In this document: positions 1 to 7,659 of the stretch, piece by piece
Layout: each line of letters opens with the position of its first letter
Numbering within the stretch: position 1 is the first letter of the stretch
Source: OAS926 sp035503715
Lineage (GTDB): Bacteria > Pseudomonadota > Alphaproteobacteria > Rhizobiales > Rhizobiaceae
Reading direction: 5' to 3'
DNA length: 13,550 nucleotides
NCBI GenBank assembly: GCA_035503715.1
Contig: DATJTE010000069.1
Coordinates: 1 to 13,550, forward strand
Position numbers and translations under genes: made by a program
The notes under the pieces: model-generated
What the model saw: the letters and a program-made list of their open reading frames with translations, nothing else
Database searches by the model: none
What the model was told of the DNA's origin: nothing

Positions 1-2
1 CG

Positions 3-110
3 GTTCACACTGCGAAGTTCCACGTCGCGTCGATCCTGGCAAAACTCGGCGCGGCCAACAGAACCGATGCCATCGCGACGGCAATGCGTGAAGGGCTTAT
101 CCTGATCTAG
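3..110 (+). CDS. LuxR-type HTH regulator, C-terminal end (partial)
   Basis: Only the last 35 codons are inside the window; the gene starts upstream of it. The reading frame beginning at base 3 gives VHTAKFHVASILAKLGAANR followed by TDAIATAMREGLILI and a TAG stop. The pattern VxxHxxxILxKLGxxxRxxAIxxAxxxGLI is the recognition helix and end of a LuxR/NarL-family helix-turn-helix, the DNA-binding part of response regulators or quorum-type regulators. The upstream receiver or ligand domain cannot be seen, so the signal is unknown. Its stop codon overlaps, in CTAG at 107-110, the stop of the converging cyclic-di-GMP gene, so the two genes run tail to tail with no spacer. A regulatory link to that gene is only an inference from position. 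Confidence 0.85.
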   Translation, partial: VHTAKFHVASILAKLGAANRTDAIATAMREGLILI

Positions 111-2539
111 GCGACAACGCGGAGTGTCTGGTCGCCGGCAAGGCCGGAGCGCGCGTCGAATCGGCGGGGGCGCGCAATGCCAAACCCTTGCGCGTAATCG
201 ACGCCGATGTCGCGCAATGCGTTGGCGATCTCCTCGTTCTCGACGAACTCGGCGATCGTTCTCTTGCCTGTCAGCTTGCCGATGCGGTTGAACATCTCGA
301 CCATGGCGCGGTCGATCGGGTCATCCAGCATGTCCTTCACAAAGCTGCCGTCGATCTTCAGATAGTCGACCGGCAGGTGCTTCAAATAGGAGAAGGAGGA
401 CATGCCGGAACCGAAATCGTCGAGCGCGAAGCGGCAGCCGAGGCCCTTGAGCTCCGTGATGAAGCGCGTGGCGCTCGGCAGATCGCCGATAGCGCTGGTC
501 TCTGTGATTTCAAAGCAGATGGAGCAGGGCTCGATGTCATGCTTCGCAAACTGCTCGCGCAAGAAAGCTGCGAACGTTGCATCCGAGAACGTGGCGCCTG
601 ACAGGTTGATAGCACAAGTGTGGATCGCGGCCGTTCCAGCCGAGGCGTTTCGCTGCGCCAGAATATCAAAGGTGTTCCGCACCACCCATCGGTCGATCTG
701 CGGCATCAGGCCATAACGCTCGGCGGCGGGGATGAAACTGCCGGGCGGCACGGTGTTGCCGTGCTCGTCGCGCAGCCGCACCAGCACCTCGATATGCGCG
801 CCCTCCTGCGACTTGCCGAGTGGCGCGATCTCCTGAGCGTAGAGCACGAACCGGTCCTGCTCCAGTGCCTCGTGCAGGCGCTGCACCCAGGCCATTTCGC
901 CGAACCGCTGCAAGAGTTCGATATCGCTCGGATGATGGATCTGGACGCGGTTGCGGCCCTTTTCCTTGGCCATGTAGCAGGCGATGTCCGCGGCGCGCAT
1001 CGTTTCTTCCAGCGTGATGCCCGGCTGGCTCAGGTGAACCAGACCGATGCTTGCGCTGATCGAGAAATAGCGCCCGGTCCAGACAAACTGCAGGTCATTA
1101 ATGGCGTGACGAAGCCGCTCGGCCACGACGGTGGCGTCTTCCAGATTGCAGTTGGCGAGAAGGATGCCGAACTCGTCGCCGCCGAGGCGGGCCACAAGAT
1201 CGCCGGGGCGAATATTTTCGAGGAGCAGGGCGGACACCTGCTTCAAGAGTTGATCGCCGGCGGCGTGACCCGAGGTGTCGTTGACGATCTTGAACTGATC
1301 GAGATCGAGATACATCAGCGCCGGCCACTCTTCATCCTCACCGGGCTGCTGGGCAATGGCGCGTTCCAGCCGCCGCTCGAATTCGCGGCGGTTGGCAAGA
1401 CCCGTCAACTCGTCGTGCGACGCCTGCCAGGACAGCCGCTCGATGTAATCCTGCTCGCGCGTCATATCGTGCAGCACGATGACCGTACCGGCGGGTTGGC
1501 CGTAGACTTGCAGCGGAGCGCCGCTCAAGGAGACGGTAACGGCCGTCGCATCGTGGCGGACGAGCGCGTGAGTGGCCATTCCGCCATCTGCCGGCCGGCC
1601 GGCGAGAATGCGGCCAACGAGACCGGTGTCACTTGCCCCGGTGTCCTTGTTCAGCAAGCGGAAAAGCGCGGTCAGCGGAAGATCGCGCGAGGATTTGTCG
1701 GTGTGGCCGATGAGGCGTTCGGCGGCCGGATTGATATAGTCGACGCGGCCGTTGAGGTCTGTGCTGATCACCGCCTCGTCGAGGGCGGCCAGCGTGATGC
1801 CGGCGCGCTCGCGCTCCGCGGCTAGCGCCTGCTCGAACGCTTCGCGCTGCGCCAGCAGTTTGCGCGTGCGCCAGATGGCAAGCACGATCAGCAGGGCTGC
1901 GGTCAGGATGTTCAAGCCGAGCAGCAGATTGGTGATGACGCGCGAGCCCTCGCCAAGCGTGCGCGCGAAGGCTTCGGACAACGGCGCGATGCGAGCATTG
2001 ATCTCGTGGATCTCCATTTGCCAGCCGCGGATACGCTCATAGGGCACCGGGTTCTGACGGGCGGCGTAGATGGAGTCGGCCAGAATCGTGAGGTCAGCGA
2101 TGACGGCGTCGCCTTCGCTCCAATGGTCGACGGCACGGTCGAGATAGATGAAACTGCGGAAATTGGTGAACAGCCAAATCAGACCGTTGATGTCGTCCGG
2201 GTGATTGTTGCCGCCAAGAAAACCCTCCGCCGCGCGCGCGGGATCGGGCTGATCGGCGTCGAGAGCGAGTCGTCCCTCACGATCGGCAAGCGGGATCGCG
2301 ACGGCGACGGAATAGCGCTGAAAATAGGATTCCTGGCCGGTCTCAGCGTAACGGCTCAAGAAATAGATCGCGTCCTTCTGGCCCTTCGACCAGAAGCTCT
2401 CGCCGCCGACGTAAGCGCGTACCGCGGAAAGCGTGTAGATGCTGACGCTCGCAATTACGGCCTGCGCAAGCACAACCGCGAGAAATGGCCACACAAGCCC
2501 AAGCAGCCTCAAGCGGCCGCGTGTCAGAATGGGCTTCAT
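107..2539 (-). CDS. membrane PAS-GGDEF-EAL cyclic-di-GMP synthase/phosphodiesterase
   Basis: Predicted 810-residue inner-membrane protein that makes and/or degrades the second messenger cyclic-di-GMP. Order of parts: transmembrane helix at about 12-36, a periplasmic segment of about 165 residues, a second transmembrane helix at about 201-223, a short coiled region, a PAS domain at about 243-361, a GGDEF domain with intact GGDEF at 453-457 and an RxxD product-inhibition site (RPGD, 444-447), then an EAL domain. The EAL domain keeps the Asn of INLSG, the Glu of EITET, DDFG (707-710), the Lys of LKIDG and QGF, but its signature reads EVL (584-586), a mild variant. I chose ATG 2539 (MKPILTRGR) because it puts a normal charged N-terminus just before the first helix and follows the purine-rich GAAAGAACAGGA; an ATG at 2620 would add 27 unconvincing residues. 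It converges on the LuxR-type gene with overlapping stops. The sensed signal is unknown. The family is certain; the net activity is not. Confidence 0.95.
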   Translation of the reverse strand: MKPILTRGRLRLLGLVWPFLAVVLAQAVIASVSIYTLSAVRAYVGGESFWSKGQKDAIYFLSRYAETGQESYFQRYSVAVAIPLADREGRLALDADQPDPARAAEGFLGGNNHPDDINGLIWLFTNFRSFIYLDRAVDHWSEGDAVIADLTILADSIYAARQNPVPYERIRGWQMEIHEINARIAPLSEAFARTLGEGSRVITNLLLGLNILTAALLIVLAIWRTRKLLAQREAFEQALAAERERAGITLAALDEAVISTDLNGRVDYINPAAERLIGHTDKSSRDLPLTALFRLLNKDTGASDTGLVGRILAGRPADGGMATHALVRHDATAVTVSLSGAPLQVYGQPAGTVIVLHDMTREQDYIERLSWQASHDELTGLANRREFERRLERAIAQQPGEDEEWPALMYLDLDQFKIVNDTSGHAAGDQLLKQVSALLLENIRPGDLVARLGGDEFGILLANCNLEDATVVAERLRHAINDLQFVWTGRYFSISASIGLVHLSQPGITLEETMRAADIACYMAKEKGRNRVQIHHPSDIELLQRFGEMAWVQRLHEALEQDRFVLYAQEIAPLGKSQEGAHIEVLVRLRDEHGNTVPPGSFIPAAERYGLMPQIDRWVVRNTFDILAQRNASAGTAAIHTCAINLSGATFSDATFAAFLREQFAKHDIEPCSICFEITETSAIGDLPSATRFITELKGLGCRFALDDFGSGMSSFSYLKHLPVDYLKIDGSFVKDMLDDPIDRAMVEMFNRIGKLTGKRTIAEFVENEEIANALRDIGVDYAQGFGIARPRRFDARSGLAGDQTLRVVA

Positions 2540-2827
2540 TCCTGTTCTTTCGATCCGTTCCCCGCCGACGGACCCATTCGGCGTTTCTGGCCAACCTTTT
2601 GTTCTTGCGCGCCAACCCAACTCTTTGACGCAGCGGCATGCTTTTTACTTATCGGATCAGGATACAGTGCGGGCATTAACAGCGGCTAAATCTAAGATTT
2701 GTTGTCAAATTTGACGCAATTGTTCGCGCCAGACAGCAAATGCACGGGAAAGTTGCTGCAATTCCGGTGGGCGCTTGCAAGGTTTCGCCTGTCGCGCGAG
2801 ATTGCGAAAAAATCGAGGAGAGGAGCG
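2540..2827. promoter_or_regulatory. divergent intergenic region with two adjacent palindromes
   Basis: This gap separates the cyclic-di-GMP gene (-) from the dehydrogenase gene (+) and must hold both promoters. It contains AAATCT-A-AGATTT at 2688-2700 and, three bases on, the perfect 12-bp palindrome GTCAAATTTGAC at 2704-2715, in an A/T-rich patch unlike the surrounding GC-rich DNA. Such symmetry fits a dimeric regulator's operator, but I recognise no named operator. A TTGACA-like hexamer lies on the minus strand in the second palindrome without a convincing -10 box at normal spacing, so no promoter is called precisely. Confidence 0.35.
2815..2825 (+). promoter_or_regulatory. ribosome binding site deciding the dehydrogenase start
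   Basis: The purine run GAGGAGAGGAG ends two bases before ATG 2828. Its first GAGGAG lies seven bases upstream of that ATG, a standard spacing. This fixes the start at MSLKGKTLF rather than at upstream in-frame codons. Confidence 0.8.
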
Positions 2828-3697
2828 ATGTCGCTGAAGGGAAAAACACTGTTCATCTCGGGCGGCTCGCGTGGAATCGGGCTAGCGATCGCGCTGCGTG
2901 CCGCCGTCGACGGAGCAAATGTGACCATCGCGGCCAAGACGACGGAACCGCATCCGAAACTGCCCGGCACGATCTATACGGCGGCGAAGGACATCGAGGC
3001 CGCCGGTGGGCAGGCGCTTCCGGTCGTTTGCGATATCCGTGACGAGGCGCAGGTGGACGACGCGGTCGCGAAAACGGTCAGTGCCTTCGGCGGCGTCGAC
3101 ATCTGCATCAACAATGCCAGCGCGATCCAACTCACCGGCACGCTGGAAACCGACATGAAGCGCTACGACCTGATGCACCAGATCAACACGCGCGGCACGT
3201 TCCTGGTTTCGAAGATTTGTATCCCGCATCTGAAGAAGGCGTCGAACCCGCACATCCTCAACCTCGCACCGCCACTCGACATGCAGGCGAAGTGGTTCAA
3301 GAACCACGTCGCCTACACGATGGCGAAGTTCGGCATGTCGATGTGCACGCTAGGCATGAGCGCGGAGTTCCGAAAGGACGGGATCGCAGTAAATTCGCTC
3401 TGGCCGCTGACGGCGATCGACACGGCGGCGGTGCGCAACCTGCTCGGCGGCGCAGCACTCGCGGCGATGAGCCGTTCACCGGAGATCATGGCTGATGCCG
3501 CGCACGCAATCCTGACCAAGCCGTCGCGGGAGGCGACCGGGAATTTCTACATTGACGAGCTGGTGCTGCGCGAGGCAGGCGTCACTGACTTCTCGAAGTA
3601 TGCGCCCGACGCCAAGGGTCCGCTCGGCGCCGACTTCTTCGTGCCGGACGAGGTGTTCGCCAAGACGGATACGAAGGTGGCGAAAGCGTTCGGGTAG
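2828..3697 (+). CDS. short-chain dehydrogenase/reductase, HSDL2-like
   Basis: Predicted 289-residue cytoplasmic NAD(P)-dependent oxidoreductase with a Rossmann fold. Visible motifs: the cofactor loop SGGSRGIG at 11-18, the CD pair at 68-69, NNAS at 95-98, Asn120, and the catalytic YxxxK as Tyr163/Lys167 in YTMAK. The stretch ILNLAPPL followed by WFKNHVAYTMAKFGMSM closely resembles the hydroxysteroid-dehydrogenase-like 2 (HSDL2) subfamily; the length matches the dehydrogenase part alone, without the SCP2 domain of animal HSDL2. Where I remember Ser in related proteins (LSPPL) this one has Ala147, so the usual Ser-Tyr-Lys triad looks incomplete. The start is set by a strong Shine-Dalgarno run. 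It is a single gene, divergent from the cyclic-di-GMP gene and converging on the UPF0114 gene with only two bases between stops. The substrate is unknown; short-chain or acyl-CoA-related carbonyl compounds are only a guess. Confidence 0.92.
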   Translation: MSLKGKTLFISGGSRGIGLAIALRAAVDGANVTIAAKTTEPHPKLPGTIYTAAKDIEAAGGQALPVVCDIRDEAQVDDAVAKTVSAFGGVDICINNASAIQLTGTLETDMKRYDLMHQINTRGTFLVSKICIPHLKKASNPHILNLAPPLDMQAKWFKNHVAYTMAKFGMSMCTLGMSAEFRKDGIAVNSLWPLTAIDTAAVRNLLGGAALAAMSRSPEIMADAAHAILTKPSREATGNFYIDELVLREAGVTDFSKYAPDAKGPLGADFFVPDEVFAKTDTKVAKAFG

Positions 3698-3699
3698 CT

Positions 3700-4230
3700 C
3701 TAAAGGCTGGGGCCGTCCTCAGTCCCTTTTTTGCTGGCCTTGCCAAAGGTGATGCGGTCGATCCACGCGAGAAGCAGCGCCGATACGACAAAAGCCATAT
3801 GCATGAGGGTCAGCCACATGAGCTGCCGGTCCGTGTACTGGGCGCTGTTCAGGAAGACCTGCAGAAGATGGATTGAGGAGATCGCGACGATGGTCGAGGC
3901 GACCTTGATCTTCAGCGAGCCGACGTCGATCGTTCCCAACCAGTGAACCTCGCCCTCGTGCTCGTCGAAGCGGCTGACGAAATTCTCGTAACCGGAGATG
4001 ATGACCATCACGACCAGGCTCGCCACAAGTGCCGCGTCAATCAGGCCCAGCATCTTCAGGATCGTGTCCGTCTCGTTCAGGGTGAGGACGGTCGAAACGA
4101 AGCTCCACAGTTTCAGGCCGAATGAGAGCGCATAGATGGCGAGCGCGACGCCGAGGCCGAGATAAAAGACGACCAGCAGCCAGCGGGAGGCGAGGATGAT
4201 GGATTCGACGGCGAGTTCGAGGCGCTTCAT
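3700..4230 (-). CDS. UPF0114 (YqhA-like) inner-membrane protein
   Basis: Predicted 176-residue integral membrane protein with four hydrophobic helices at about 14-36, 60-80, 108-126 and 139-157, and a charged C-terminal tail. The opening ESIILASRWLL, the middle IISGYENFVSRFD and the segment SLKIKVASTIVAISSIHLLQ are the conserved blocks of the UPF0114/YqhA family, whose biochemical role is not established as far as I know. The length is typical, so the gene looks complete. The Shine-Dalgarno sequence before ATG 4230 is weak. It is a monocistronic gene converging on the dehydrogenase gene, with the OmpA-family gene and its terminator upstream on the same strand, so it probably needs its own promoter in 4231-4301. 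Confidence 0.9.
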   Translation of the reverse strand: MKRLELAVESIILASRWLLVVFYLGLGVALAIYALSFGLKLWSFVSTVLTLNETDTILKMLGLIDAALVASLVVMVIISGYENFVSRFDEHEGEVHWLGTIDVGSLKIKVASTIVAISSIHLLQVFLNSAQYTDRQLMWLTLMHMAFVVSALLLAWIDRITFGKASKKGTEDGPSL

Positions 4231-4301
4231 GGACCAGTAAGCCGGTTAATCGGTTCGCCCATGTCGCCCAGAGAATGCGGCGTTTGCAAGAGGGTCGCAT
4301 A

Positions 4302-4340
4302 CAAAAACGAAACCCGGCCGGTGGAGGGAACCGGCCGGGT
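4302..4340 (-). terminator. Rho-independent terminator of the OmpA-family gene
   Basis: A perfect 11-bp stem (ACCCGGCCGGT at 4312-4322 and its complement at 4330-4340) encloses a 7-base loop. On the minus strand it is followed by TTCGTTTTTG, the uridine tract. It lies about 120 bases past the OmpA-family stop and before the UPF0114 start, so it separates two same-strand genes. On the plus strand no T run follows, so it acts in one direction. Confidence 0.85.
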
Positions 4341-4461
4341 CAAATCCTTGAATTCCGGAGGGTGGAAGACAAGGAAGCTCGTCACCCGCGGAGGTATGAA
4401 GACCGGCTCCGCGATTCAAGAGTGCCTGCTCCTGATCGCGAAACCGTGAATTCGCGCCGTT

Positions 4462-6378
4462 CTAATTCGCGCTTGCGACAGGCGCCACGAGCGGGGTGAT
4501 GCGACGCATCGCCACGCGCCGGTTCTCCCGCTCCTGGCTTTCCGTGTTCACCTTGAGGTACTGCTCGCCATACCCTTGGGTAGCGAGGTTCTCCGGCGGG
4601 ATCTCGAACACGTTGGTGAGTGCCGCGGCGACGGCCTCGGCGCGCTGGTCGGACAGAGCGAGATTTGCCATGTCCGAGCCGACTGCGTCGGTGTGGCCTT
4701 CGATGAGGAAGGTCTCGGCCGGGTTCTTCTCCAGCAGCCTCTGCATCGCATCGGCGACGCCGGCGAGCTTTTCGACCTCGCTGTCGGCGATCTCGGCCGA
4801 ACCGAACTCGAAATTGATCGTATCGAGATCGATGCGGCGCGTCTTGTCGCGGATGCGTGCCGAGCGCTTCACCTCGTCGATCGAGTAGAGACGCTCGACG
4901 CGCTCCACCGGCGGCTGCTCGAGGAAGGCATAGTAGACGTCCGGATCGTCGACACGCTCGGATTCGAGGATGTAGTCCTCGACGGGGATGGTGAGGCGCA
5001 TCGGCGGCAGATCGAGGCCCGGATCGCGCCAGTCGACGACGCGGTCGTAATTGTCCTCTTCGACATAGACCAGCACATATTCGCGCCCGTCCGGCGCCAC
5101 GCGCGTCCTGCGGATGACGTCGCCATACCGGTTGCGGACCGTGATGATCTGCACGCCGTTTTCGCGGATGATCACCTCGCGAACGCGGCCGCGCGGGAGC
5201 TCCTCGTAATAGACCTCGCGGGCGCCACGGGCGATGCGCGGCCGGTCGTTCGATTCGACGAACACGTTGGCGCCGAACTGGACGACGATGCGATCGCCGA
5301 TCTCGCGCAAGACCTCAGTGCCTTCCGGCCGTTCCCGAACGGGATCCTCGGGCCGGCGTTCGATGCGACGACCTTCCTCGGAGGTTGCGGCCTCGAGCTC
5401 TCTTGGCCGAATCTCCTCGGGCTGTGCGGCCGCATCGTTCTCCGGAGGCGGCGCGACTTCGGCCTCGGCGGGCGCGTCTGTGCGCGTCTCGCGATTCTTC
5501 CGGCCCGCGGCTTCGCCTTCAGCCGGCGCCTCGGCGTCTTTGCGTCCACCGCGATCCTTCGCGGCGGGGGCGGTCTCCTTCTGACTGTCCAGAACGGGAG
5601 CTTCCCCTTCCGGCCGCGTTTCGCGCGATTCATCGGCGGGTGCCGTTTCACGATCGGCCGGAGCGGTCTCGCTTCCGTCGGGGGTCATCTCGACGTCGGC
5701 CGGCACGTCGTTGTTGACGGGGGCTTCCCGCCCGGCAGGTGCCTCAGGTTCGGCAGGCGCCTCTTCAGCGGGGGCTTCCTCGGCTGCGGGTTCCTCGCCG
5801 CGCTTGGCCGGCTTCTCCCGGTTCTTTGGACGCTCGCGTTCTGCCTTTGGAGCTGCCTCGTCGGCAGGAGCTTCGTCGGCTGCCGGTGCATCCCGGGTCG
5901 GCTCCTGGGCTGCAGGCGCCTCAGGCTCGGCGGGAGCTTCCTCGGCCGGCGCTTCGCGCTGACGAGGAGCCTCTTCCTCAGCAGGCGCAGGCTCTTCTGC
6001 TTGCGGCTCTTCAGCCCGGGGAGCTTCACGCTCGGCCGGAGCTTCGGGTTCCGGCGCGGCTTCAGGCGCCGGTTCCTCGGCGCGCGGTGCGGGGGCGGGT
6101 TCGGCAGGGGCAGCCTCGGCTGGAGCCTGCTCTGCCGGAGCTTCCTCGGCGGCGGGTGCTTCTTCGCCACTCTCCTCGCCCTGCTTTTTCCCACGACGTT
6201 TTGGGCGCAGTTCTTCTTCGTTCTCTCTCGCCTGGGCGAGGATCAGCGGCGCGGTCTCGGCATCGCGCGCCAATGGTTCGGTTTTCTTGAAGAGGTTCGG
6301 GGCGGGTGCGGCGGCAAGCGGCGCGGCCATCAACAGGCCAAGCGCAGTGCCTGCCAGAATCCAGGAGTGGCGTTTCAT
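4462..6378 (-). CDS. OmpA-family envelope protein with long Ala/Glu/Pro region
   Basis: Predicted 638-residue exported protein that should tie the outer envelope to peptidoglycan. Residues 1-24 form a signal peptide (KRH, hydrophobic core, then AAPLAAA). Residues of about 70-340 are a low-complexity Ala/Glu/Pro region built on units such as APAEEAPAEPEAP, with scattered Arg/Lys patches. A folded middle part at about 355-515 (VVQFGANVFVES, REYVLVYVEEDNYDRVVDWR) is of a type I associate with rhizobial OmpA-like proteins. The C-terminal OmpA domain from about 519 has the peptidoglycan-binding signature: NFEFGSAEI, GHTDAVGSD (561-569), LSDQRAEAV and NRRVAMR (619-625). There is no N-terminal beta-barrel as in classical OmpA. 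ATG 6378 follows GGGAG at a 10-base spacing, and the terminator at 4302-4340 closes the unit. It is divergent from the YcgN-type gene. The Ala/Pro stretch may span the periplasm; that is inference. Confidence 0.93.
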   Translation of the reverse strand: MKRHSWILAGTALGLLMAAPLAAAPAPNLFKKTEPLARDAETAPLILAQARENEEELRPKRRGKKQGEESGEEAPAAEEAPAEQAPAEAAPAEPAPAPRAEEPAPEAAPEPEAPAEREAPRAEEPQAEEPAPAEEEAPRQREAPAEEAPAEPEAPAAQEPTRDAPAADEAPADEAAPKAERERPKNREKPAKRGEEPAAEEAPAEEAPAEPEAPAGREAPVNNDVPADVEMTPDGSETAPADRETAPADESRETRPEGEAPVLDSQKETAPAAKDRGGRKDAEAPAEGEAAGRKNRETRTDAPAEAEVAPPPENDAAAQPEEIRPRELEAATSEEGRRIERRPEDPVRERPEGTEVLREIGDRIVVQFGANVFVESNDRPRIARGAREVYYEELPRGRVREVIIRENGVQIITVRNRYGDVIRRTRVAPDGREYVLVYVEEDNYDRVVDWRDPGLDLPPMRLTIPVEDYILESERVDDPDVYYAFLEQPPVERVERLYSIDEVKRSARIRDKTRRIDLDTINFEFGSAEIADSEVEKLAGVADAMQRLLEKNPAETFLIEGHTDAVGSDMANLALSDQRAEAVAAALTNVFEIPPENLATQGYGEQYLKVNTESQERENRRVAMRRITPLVAPVASAN

Positions 6379-6567
6379 CTGTTATTTTCTCCCAAAGGAA
6401 ATTCGACTGTCCCGACGCGGGCCTAATCCGCTTATGCCGGAATGGTTCCGCCCGGGGGTGATCGGGGTCCCGAATGCGGCGGCGAGCGGGCAGAAACGGG
6501 TCACGAGCGTGGCGAGTGCCCGCATTCGCTCTTGACCCTTGATCCGCCAAGGCTCACATGCCGGCCA
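6379..6567. promoter_or_regulatory. divergent intergenic region between OmpA-family and YcgN-type genes
   Basis: This gap of about 190 bases must hold promoters for both flanking genes. A 9-bp inverted repeat is visible, CGAATGCGG at 6471-6479 and CCGCATTCG at 6520-6528, 40 bases apart. No -10/-35 pair at good spacing is convincing on either strand. Confidence 0.3.
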
Positions 6568-7017
6568 ATGGCCAAAAAACCGTTCTGGAAAACGAAGACG
6601 CTGGAGGAGATGGACGCCGCGGAGTGGGAAGCGCTCTGCGACGGCTGCGGCAAATGCTGCCTGGCGAAGCTCGAGGACGAGGATACGCACGAGATTTACT
6701 GGACGACCGTCTCGTGCCGGCTGTTCGACGCGGGCACATGCCGTTGCGAGGACTACGAAAACCGCAAGGCACGTGTGCCCGATTGCGTCCAGCTTACGCC
6801 GGAGAATGTCCGCACCATCGACTGGTTGCCGTCGACCTGCGGCTACCGGCTCGTCGCGGAAGGCAAGGATCTCTACTGGTGGCACCATCTGCTCTCCGGA
6901 AGCCGCGAAACGGTGCATGAAGCGGGGATTTCGATCCGCCACCGTGTCACCGCGGTTGAGACCGAGCTTTCGGATGACGAGGACTATTTCGACCATCTGA
7001 TGGAGGTCGAGCCGTAA
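6568..7017 (+). CDS. YcgN/UPF0260-type CxxCxxCC protein
   Basis: Predicted 149-residue cytoplasmic protein. The N-terminal motif CDGCGKCC (Cys24, 27, 30, 31) and further cysteines at 50, 58, 60, 73 and 91 are the pattern of the YkgJ/YcgN group, thought to bind zinc or iron; the cellular role is not established as far as I know. Other family blocks visible are FWKTKTLEEM at the start, WEALCDGC, CRLFD, CEDYENR and the DWLPSTCGYR stretch. The length fits E. coli YcgN, so the gene looks complete. I chose ATG 6568 because MAKKPFWK is the usual beginning of the family. The Shine-Dalgarno (AAGG at 6549-6552) is distant and weak. It stands alone, divergent from the OmpA-family gene, with no functional partner nearby. 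Confidence 0.92.
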   Translation: MAKKPFWKTKTLEEMDAAEWEALCDGCGKCCLAKLEDEDTHEIYWTTVSCRLFDAGTCRCEDYENRKARVPDCVQLTPENVRTIDWLPSTCGYRLVAEGKDLYWWHHLLSGSRETVHEAGISIRHRVTAVETELSDDEDYFDHLMEVEP

Positions 7018-7129
7018 AGGCCCGTCCACGAGCCTTTCAGCGATCCAGCCCGCCCCGTCACTTCCGCGACTAAAACCAAATTCCGAACATCGCGTTTTGG
7101 CGGCGACATCCAGCTTCGCGTGGCTTGAA

Positions 7130-7151
7130 GATGAACGCCGGATGAACGGCG
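7130..7151 (+). promoter_or_regulatory. 11-bp tandem repeat upstream of the small secreted protein gene
   Basis: GATGAACGCCG at 7130-7140 is followed directly by GATGAACGGCG, with one mismatch in eleven. Direct repeats with a period of one helical turn are typical of OmpR/PhoB-family response-regulator sites. It lies about 90 bases before ATG 7238, a suitable place for an activator or repressor. The identity of the regulator is unknown. Confidence 0.4.
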
Positions 7152-7224
7152 GGTTCCCAGGCGGTTCAGCGTGACGAGAGCAGAATTGCCCGCATCGCTC
7201 AGGCGATAAGAGGGACCCCGCGCA

Positions 7225-7230
7225 AAGGAG
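7225..7230 (+). promoter_or_regulatory. ribosome binding site of the small secreted protein gene
   Basis: AAGGAG lies seven bases before ATG 7238. It is the clearest consensus site in the window and confirms this short gene is translated from that codon. Confidence 0.8.
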
Positions 7231-7237
7231 AATAACA

Positions 7238-7618
7238 ATGTTGAAGATCCTCAAGACTCTCGCCATCTCGGCCGTGATCGGAACCGGCATGCTCGCCGCC
7301 GTTCCCGCAGCCCAGGCCGACAGTCTCTATTTCAGCTTCGGCGACCGCGGCGCCCATGTCGGCGTCGGCATCGGCGACCGCTATGAGCGCCGCCACTGGA
7401 ACCGCGACCGCTACGAGCGTCGTCATGAACGCCGCCACTGGCGCCAGGCGTCGAGTTGCTCGCCAGAACGCGCCGTAAACAAGGCTTACCGCATGGGCAT
7501 CGACCGCGTGCGCGTGACCGACGTCGGCCGCAATACGATTACCATTCGCGGGCGCGACAATGGCTATCGGGTGCGCGTGACCTTTGCCCGCGCGCCGGGC
7601 TGCCCGGTCGTCGGCTAA
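7238..7618 (+). CDS. small secreted Arg/His-rich hypothetical protein
   Basis: Predicted 126-residue exported protein of unknown function. Residues 1-27 are a signal peptide (KILK, hydrophobic core, ending AAQA). After it comes YFSFGDRGAHVGVGIGD, then an Arg/His-rich repeat at about 47-68 built on RYERRHW and related units, then a folded C-terminal half of the type CSPERAVNKAYRMGIDRV ending GCPVVG. The only two mature cysteines (74 and 122) bracket this C-terminal domain and could form a disulfide. I recall similar small periplasmic proteins in rhizobia, with no assigned function. It has a strong Shine-Dalgarno, a possible response-regulator repeat upstream and a strong terminator downstream, so it is a well-defined single-gene unit and likely expressed. 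A role in envelope stress or polyanion binding would be speculation. Confidence 0.85.
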   Translation: MLKILKTLAISAVIGTGMLAAVPAAQADSLYFSFGDRGAHVGVGIGDRYERRHWNRDRYERRHERRHWRQASSCSPERAVNKAYRMGIDRVRVTDVGRNTITIRGRDNGYRVRVTFARAPGCPVVG

Positions 7619-7659
7619 TGCCGCTCGGCTGACGCCCATCAGCCGGCCAGAAAGAAAAT

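Noticed and set aside
620..1825. A 401-codon open frame on the plus strand
   Set aside because: It is antisense to the clearly coding PAS-GGDEF part of the cyclic-di-GMP gene and shows no domain.
2699..2827. Upstream extension of the dehydrogenase frame to 2699
   Set aside because: The added residues match nothing in the family, and a strong ribosome binding site lies directly before ATG 2828.
4576..6426. A 616-codon open frame on the plus strand
   Set aside because: It is antisense to the OmpA-family gene; its Gly/Arg/Leu-rich translation is the mirror of GC-rich Ala/Glu/Pro codons and matches no family.
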